Below are positions 6,701 to 9,814 of a stretch of 9,814 nt of DNA, in pieces (the first letter of the stretch is position 1; the number at the start of each line of letters is the position of its first letter). The notes under the pieces are model-generated. The model did not search any database. It was not told the origin of the DNA and worked only from the letters and a program-made list of their open reading frames with translations. Position numbers and translations under genes: made by a program. The DNA lies in assembly GCA_964568365.1 (NCBI GenBank), contig CAZMQF010000100.1:1-9814 (forward strand), written 5' to 3'. This stretch comes from CAYLMG01 sp964568365 (GTDB lineage: Bacteria; Planctomycetota; Phycisphaerae; Sedimentisphaerales; Anaerobacaceae).

Positions 6701-8443
6701 GTTCTGCCAAGCTACGCTCAGCCTGTAAACCGGCTCCTGCATAAAAGTATAAAACCGGTTGTTCGTCGGTATTGTAGTCGTATAGATACGCAGCTCCTTA
6801 TTATCACGCGACCTCCAGATAACCTCTTCCCGCCAGTCGCCCAGAATATCCGCACAAAGACAAGGAGTGGATTTCGAACCATTGCTTCTGGAGCACCCTC
6901 GAGCTCTCAGTAATCTTGTTTCTGTACTATTTTCATAGTCCCACTTATAAATGGTCGTACCGTCAAGAAGCTCCCTCAGCAAATCGCCGTCCCACCATAC
7001 TCCCATATTACATGACCTGGGCTTGGAATCGGAAATCTTTTCGCCTTTACAGTTGTATAAGCCGTCCGAACCCCTGTTCCAGCATTCAAAACCTTTATGA
7101 CGCGGGTCGATATCGACAGCCAGCCCTCTCGCGGGGTCCTCTAACGGCAGCCCCCATATAACCTTTCCCGTTTCGGCCTCTCGAAGATTTGCTCCGTTCT
7201 TATGACGCGGCCTCTCATGAATCGCAAAGACCTCAAGCCCTTTTCTGTCCGGGTCAATATCGGACAGATGCATCGCGTCACCGTGTCCCAGACCCGTCGA
7301 ATAGAGCCCTTTGCCGTTATCGTCAATCGCACATGCACCATATATTATCTCATCTTTACCATCCCCATCCACGTCACCGACGCTGAGATTATGATTGCCC
7401 TGGCCTCTGTACGCTTTATTGCCGGCTGTCCCGTCATCACTGTCAAATGTCCAGATGTTCGTCAGTTTCCCGTCTCTGAAATTCCACGCAGCCAGTACCG
7501 TCCGCGTATAGTAACCCCTGCACATAACCAGGCTCGGCCTTTCGCCGTCGAGATATGCGATTGCTGCAAGAAATCTATCCACCCTGTTGCCGATGCTGTC
7601 GCCCCAGTCTTCTACTTTTCCTCTCGGCGGTATATAATCGACTGTTGCAAGCTCCCCGCCGGTCAAACCGTCAAATACGGTTAAAAACTCCGGACCATCC
7701 AGAATATAGCCGTCCGAATTGCGGTAGTCAGCATTCGCATCGCCGATAACTTTTCCCTTTCCGTCAACCGTCCCGTCCGCCGTCTTGCACGCGACCTCTG
7801 CCCTGCCGTCACCGTCAAGGTCGTAAACCATAAACTGAGTATAGTGCGCACCCTCACGAATATTCTTTCCCAGATTAATCCTCCAGAGAAAAGTACCGTC
7901 CAGCTTATAAGCCTCAAGTTTAGTTTCTCCCGTTCCGCCGCGGCGCGCATTATCACGAGGTCTCATCTCCTGCTTTAATACAATCTCATACTCACCGTCA
8001 CCATCGAGGTCCCCGACAGATGCATCGCTTGGCGTACAACCTTCCGGTGTTTGCAGAGGTATTGAAATATATTGTCTTACCGGTGCATCTGCCGGCAGCG
8101 TAAAAGGAGCACTCGGCTCAAGTTCCTTACCCTTCATTATTGGCCTGACGAAATAAGAGTTTGACTGGTTCGGCTCAGCGTTTTCATCAACAAAGTTTGT
8201 TGACTCAGCCAGTGGTTCCTTATTGAGCTTAACCGCTTTTGCCCCGCCGATTGAGCGATAAAGGTTAAAGGCTACATCTTCCGGGTCGGTCCCCAACATT
8301 CGCCAGCCGATGTATATCTTTCCGCCGCCCTGATTGACGGTGACCACCCCGCGACCAAGATGCTCCATCTGTCGCTGTGCGCCTGCACCGGTAACAAAAA
8401 ACAATATCGTCACCAGGGCGCCGATAATTATTCTATTATTCAA
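3725..8443 (-). CDS. Exported PL11 rhamnogalacturonan lyase fused to GH2 glycosidase
   Basis: One frame gives about 1572 residues. A signal peptide ends at GAGA, residue 22. Residues about 25-600 are a family 11 polysaccharide lyase (YesW-type rhamnogalacturonan-I lyase, beta-propeller) with calcium-type loops DLDGDGEYE (145-153), DLDGDGRAE (208-216) and DVDGDGKDE (357-365), then GHGDAMH (386-392). After about 15 linker residues a GH2 enzyme begins: sugar-binding domain about 613-774, Ig-like domain about 784-894, TIM barrel about 896-1194 with acid/base E1020 in YEGGNE and possible nucleophile E1077 in WAMEYSRD. Then come a DUF4982-like domain (about 1198-1274), an Ig-like domain (1275-1384) and an F5/8C/CBM32-like domain (1424-1544). 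The expected role is to cleave the RG-I backbone and remove a side-chain sugar, perhaps galactose, outside the cytoplasm. I chose TTG 8443 because GGGAG lies six bases upstream and it gives a clean signal peptide; GTG 8491 and ATG 8482 are in-frame alternatives. It is the last gene of a likely operon. Confidence 0.93.
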   Translation of the reverse strand: MNNRIIIGALVTILFFVTGAGAQRQMEHLGRGVVTVNQGGGKIYIGWRMLGTDPEDVAFNLYRSIGGAKAVKLNKEPLAESTNFVDENAEPNQSNSYFVRPIMKGKELEPSAPFTLPADAPVRQYISIPLQTPEGCTPSDASVGDLDGDGEYEIVLKQEMRPRDNARRGGTGETKLEAYKLDGTFLWRINLGKNIREGAHYTQFMVYDLDGDGRAEVACKTADGTVDGKGKVIGDANADYRNSDGYILDGPEFLTVFDGLTGGELATVDYIPPRGKVEDWGDSIGNRVDRFLAAIAYLDGERPSLVMCRGYYTRTVLAAWNFRDGKLTNIWTFDSDDGTAGNKAYRGQGNHNLSVGDVDGDGKDEIIYGACAIDDNGKGLYSTGLGHGDAMHLSDIDPDRKGLEVFAIHERPRHKNGANLREAETGKVIWGLPLEDPARGLAVDIDPRHKGFECWNRGSDGLYNCKGEKISDSKPRSCNMGVWWDGDLLRELLDGTTIYKWDYENSTETRLLRARGCSRSNGSKSTPCLCADILGDWREEVIWRSRDNKELRIYTTTIPTNNRFYTFMQEPVYRLSVAWQNVGYNQPAHTGFYFGAGMQKPPRPDIPSAKRVKYNFNAGWKVTAGDPNGAESIDFNDSRWKKVTLPYAWNEDEAFRLDIHNLSTGIAWYRKSFKIPAVHTGQKVFLEFEGIRQGGQFYLNGQFIGSSENGVMAFGFDVTEFVKFAPGVNVLAVRIDNSWTYSEKLTGQRYQWNDRNFNANYGGIVKNVYLHVTDRLYQTLPLFSTLGTTGVYIYAQDFDVAERTARITAESQVRNEHPTAKTIEYEVVIKDIQGKIIKKFSGTRTTIAPGVTKTVRASAAAEDIEFWSWGYGWLYDVYTILKVNGEPVDTVRTRTGFRKTEFGNGMIKLNDRVIQVKGYAQRSSNEWPAVGLSVPPWMSDFSNRLIVEGNGNLVRWMHVTPWKQDVESCDRVGLMQAMPAGDSEKDARGRQWQQRIELMRDAIIYNRNNPSIIFYEGGNEAISEAHMQELKELRDRYDPHGGRAVGAREMLDSKVAEYGGEMLYINKSAVQPMWAMEYSRDEGLRKYWDEFSPPYHADGDGPTYRNAPAGAYNRNQDSHAIENVIRWYDYWRQRPGTGKRVSSGGVNIIFSDTNTHYRGAENYRRSGEVDPLRIPKDGFFAHRVMWDGWVDVERPRIHIMGHWNYAPGTKKNIYVISSAEKVELLLNGKSQGFGTQSYRFLFTFEDVEWKPGLLKAVGYDAGGNQLCQAEKRTAGEPDSIRLIVNTGPDGFKADGADLVLVTVEVVDSEGNRCPTAMNMIEFSLKGPGQWRGGIAQGPDNYILSKRLPVECGVNRVIIRSTTEAGRISLTAKSEGLVSASVDIDSKQTEVADGLSLTMPDANLPCYLERAPTPKGASFVVSRVPVDIIGATAGADSSQVGLSFDDNEMTNWSNDGTMATAWIRYDFKRPVTVGEVVMKLHNWRTRSYSIQMFVNGRKVYQGDTPRSLGYVTVPVEPVAGTNLTVALQGISKDEDGFNIIEVTGTKEQGGTAIDEAKGTLRVVEIEFYEKVSD

Positions 8444-8449
8444 TCTTTT

Positions 8450-8454
8450 CTCCC
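8450..8454 (-). promoter_or_regulatory. Shine-Dalgarno supporting a TTG start for the PL11-GH2 gene
   Basis: The minus strand reads CGGGAGAAAAGA then TTG. GGGAG at six bases from TTG is a better fit than the sequence in front of GTG 8491. AGGTGAG four bases before ATG 8482 is the main competitor, but that start would place 16 polar residues, two of them Cys, before the signal-peptide core. Confidence 0.55.
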
Positions 8455-8510
8455 GACAGTGCGCCTCAGAAGCGTCACACATCAGGCTCACCTGTGTTTT
8501 TTATCACCAA

Positions 8511-9182
8511 CTAATTCTTTTTCGGATATCCCACTGTTTGTGCCAGGATTATCTTTTGGTCGTCCCGCAGCTTCATTACCTTTGCCAGTTTATCTCTTTC
8601 GACATATCCGCGAACAACGGTCGCCAATCCTTCCGATGCGCAAAAAAGATAAACATTCTGGCTGACAAAGCCGGTATCCGTAGCCGAATAAAAAACCTTG
8701 TTCTCCTCTGAGCCGCGCATCTTCGCGAAATCCGCAACAAAGACGAGGTTCACCGGCGCATCCTTTACGAACGGCTGAGGTCCGGTCGCTGCGCGGATGT
8801 CTTCTGAAAGAACCGGAATCAATGCGTTTTCCTTCGCATCATAAAGATAAAGCCCGTCTGCAGTGGCAACGTAAATATCTATTTCCTGCATGTTCATCGC
8901 AGATGGCGCCGTCCGCTTTCCGGAATCCGGACGATTTATACCGAACGCCGCCCAGAGCAGATTTGAAAGCATCTGCTCAGGCAGTTTCTCACTGCTGTAT
9001 TCACGCTGAGTCTGTCTTGCCAACAGAGCCTCCATCAAAGGCATGCCGCCTGTCATCTGCGGCTTCGTGAGCTTTGTAGGTTTGGCCTGCTCCGGCATCT
9101 GTTCCTGCTCAGCCGCCAAAGCTGTACAAATAATAACAACAGCCAGTAACAAACCTGCAAACAAAAACAATCTTGACTTCAT
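8511..9182 (-). CDS. Exported nitroreductase / SagB-type oxidoreductase family protein
   Basis: The protein has 223 residues. Residues 1-24 form a signal peptide (MKSR, long hydrophobic core, ALAA before E25). After a Pro/Lys-rich linker the nitroreductase fold starts with RQTQREY (56-62), whose R56 and R60 fit the FMN-phosphate contact motif. It continues with TAPSAMN (91-97), the flavin-facing Ser/Asn loop, and VSQNVYL (173-179), GLATVVRG (185-192) and a closing GYP (218-220). The family uses FMN and NAD(P)H; an exported member, as also seen among SagB/ThcOx-like proteins, has an unclear electron donor. An upstream ATG at 9200 is unlikely because it overlaps the Shine-Dalgarno AAGGAG, which lies seven bases before ATG 9182. 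It precedes the PL11-GH2 gene by 67 bases and follows the LolA-like gene by 65 bases, suggesting one transcript. The link to pectin breakdown is not obvious. Confidence 0.83.
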   Translation of the reverse strand: MKSRLFLFAGLLLAVVIICTALAAEQEQMPEQAKPTKLTKPQMTGGMPLMEALLARQTQREYSSEKLPEQMLSNLLWAAFGINRPDSGKRTAPSAMNMQEIDIYVATADGLYLYDAKENALIPVLSEDIRAATGPQPFVKDAPVNLVFVADFAKMRGSEENKVFYSATDTGFVSQNVYLFCASEGLATVVRGYVERDKLAKVMKLRDDQKIILAQTVGYPKKN

Positions 9183-9247
9183 AATTTTTCTCCTTAGCAT
9201 TCGACAATCTATATTGCGGTTATTGGAAAACCAATTTACCTGCTGGT
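9183..9247 (-). other. Short operon gap with small hairpin and Shine-Dalgarno
   Basis: The 65 bases between the LolA-like and nitroreductase genes contain a 5-bp stem, ATTGG (9222-9226) with CCAAT (9231-9235), on a four-base loop with no T tail, too weak to be a terminator. AAGGAG at 9190-9195 is the ribosome site of the nitroreductase gene. Confidence 0.5.
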
Positions 9248-9814
9248 TTACTTATTCTCATCATCCAGTTTATTTATCTCGACCGTAAAGCCTTTAGGTA
9301 TTTTATATTCGAAAATTGTTTTGTCTATCGTTTTATTTATAACAGGCTTGAGGAATTCTATCGTATATAAATCCTGCTCGGTATTTACAGCTGCTATTTT
9401 GGACGGTAAATCAATTTCTATATCAATCCAGAAATCAATCGACACGTAATCTTCAGCGTATTCCGATTCAGGTTTCGGCTTTAAGTTAAGCTGGACAAAA
9501 TCGCCTGCCTTGGTGGATTTCTGCTCAACGAACTTTATCGCGAAATCCTTCTCAAGCTCTTCTGCCTTATTAAAGCCGATGATGGGAAAACTTTGTCTTA
9601 TTAGCTCAAAGGCATCGACGTATTCACCCTCCTCAGCCTTCTCGTAACGTTTGACCTGCTCGGTCTGATAATCGATTTGCGTTAGCCATCTGCCGTCAAA
9701 TATATACTCGTCTTTATAATCCTGCGGCGTCTCATCATCCTCTTTGAGAGTTTCAAAGTTTATCCTGAGCTGCGTTCTGCCGTTGGTCTTGCGGTAATAG
9801 AATTTGCCGTTTTG
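9248..9814 (-). CDS. LolA-fold outer membrane lipoprotein-sorting-like protein, 5' end outside window
   Basis: The minus-strand frame is open without a stop from the window edge (9814) to TAA at 9248-9250, giving 188 C-terminal residues; an internal ATG at 9445 is not the real start. The visible part begins with GKFYYRKTNGRTQLRI, continues with DEYIFDGRWLTQIDYQ and KRYEKAEEGEYVDAF, then DFVQLNLKPKPESEYAED and VSIDFWIDIEIDLPSKI, and ends with strand-rich sequence. Alternating beta-strands with an F-D-G-x-W-L-x-x-I-D turn and a late K-P-K-P segment followed by W-I-D resemble LolA/outer-membrane lipoprotein-sorting proteins, which form an open beta-barrel that holds lipid or lipoprotein in the periplasm. 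The signal peptide would lie outside the window. It is the first visible gene of the likely three-gene operon. Confidence 0.68.
   Translation of the reverse strand, partial: QNGKFYYRKTNGRTQLRINFETLKEDDETPQDYKDEYIFDGRWLTQIDYQTEQVKRYEKAEEGEYVDAFELIRQSFPIIGFNKAEELEKDFAIKFVEQKSTKAGDFVQLNLKPKPESEYAEDYVSIDFWIDIEIDLPSKIAAVNTEQDLYTIEFLKPVINKTIDKTIFEYKIPKGFTVEINKLDDENK

Noticed and set aside
9248..9445. A 65-residue gene starting at the ATG at 9445
   Set aside because: The frame is open and protein-like all the way to 9814, so this ATG is internal to a larger truncated gene.

Overview
The window looks like a chromosomal piece from a planctomycete, probably of the Phycisphaerae/Sedimentisphaerales type. 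The pointers are a secreted repeat protein ending in a single dockerin-like calcium loop followed by a short helix, which is a common C-terminal tail in that group, together with secreted pectin-degrading enzymes and Gram-negative envelope genes (a LAB_N lipid A-type protein and a LolA-like protein). This assignment is inferred from protein character only; there is no rRNA or other marker gene.

Layout. Bases 1-319 hold no convincing gene but contain two palindromic elements of one repeat family (termini CCCGTTAGAAA / TTTCTAACGGG). Bases 320-1537 (minus) encode a secreted protein with seven repeats of about 47 residues, probably a seven-bladed beta-propeller, plus the dockerin-like tail. A 93-of-94-base copy of the first element lies at 1792-1893, so the propeller gene is bracketed by direct copies of the same element. 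On the plus strand follow a small LAB_N membrane protein (2042-2449) and a membrane-anchored cysteine phosphatase of the dual-specificity type (2472-3134), 22 bases apart. Bases 3135-3724 contain one weak minus-strand ORF and a clear hairpin terminator (3651-3685) between the converging transcription units.

From 9814 down to 3725 the minus strand carries three genes with gaps of about 65 bases, likely one operon: a LolA-fold protein cut by the window edge (9814-9248), a secreted nitroreductase/SagB-like protein (9182-8511), and a very large exported enzyme of about 1570 residues (8443-3725). The large protein joins a complete PL11 rhamnogalacturonan lyase to a complete GH2 glycosidase with accessory C-terminal domains and a discoidin-like carbohydrate-binding domain. 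It would cut the rhamnogalacturonan-I backbone and remove a sugar, perhaps galactose, from the same polymer.

The most interesting points are the PL11-GH2 fusion; the paired palindromic elements, whose left arm can fold in two mutually exclusive ways, around the propeller gene; and the LAB_N protein, whose N-terminal 50 residues look borrowed from a nucleotidyltransferase-like protein.
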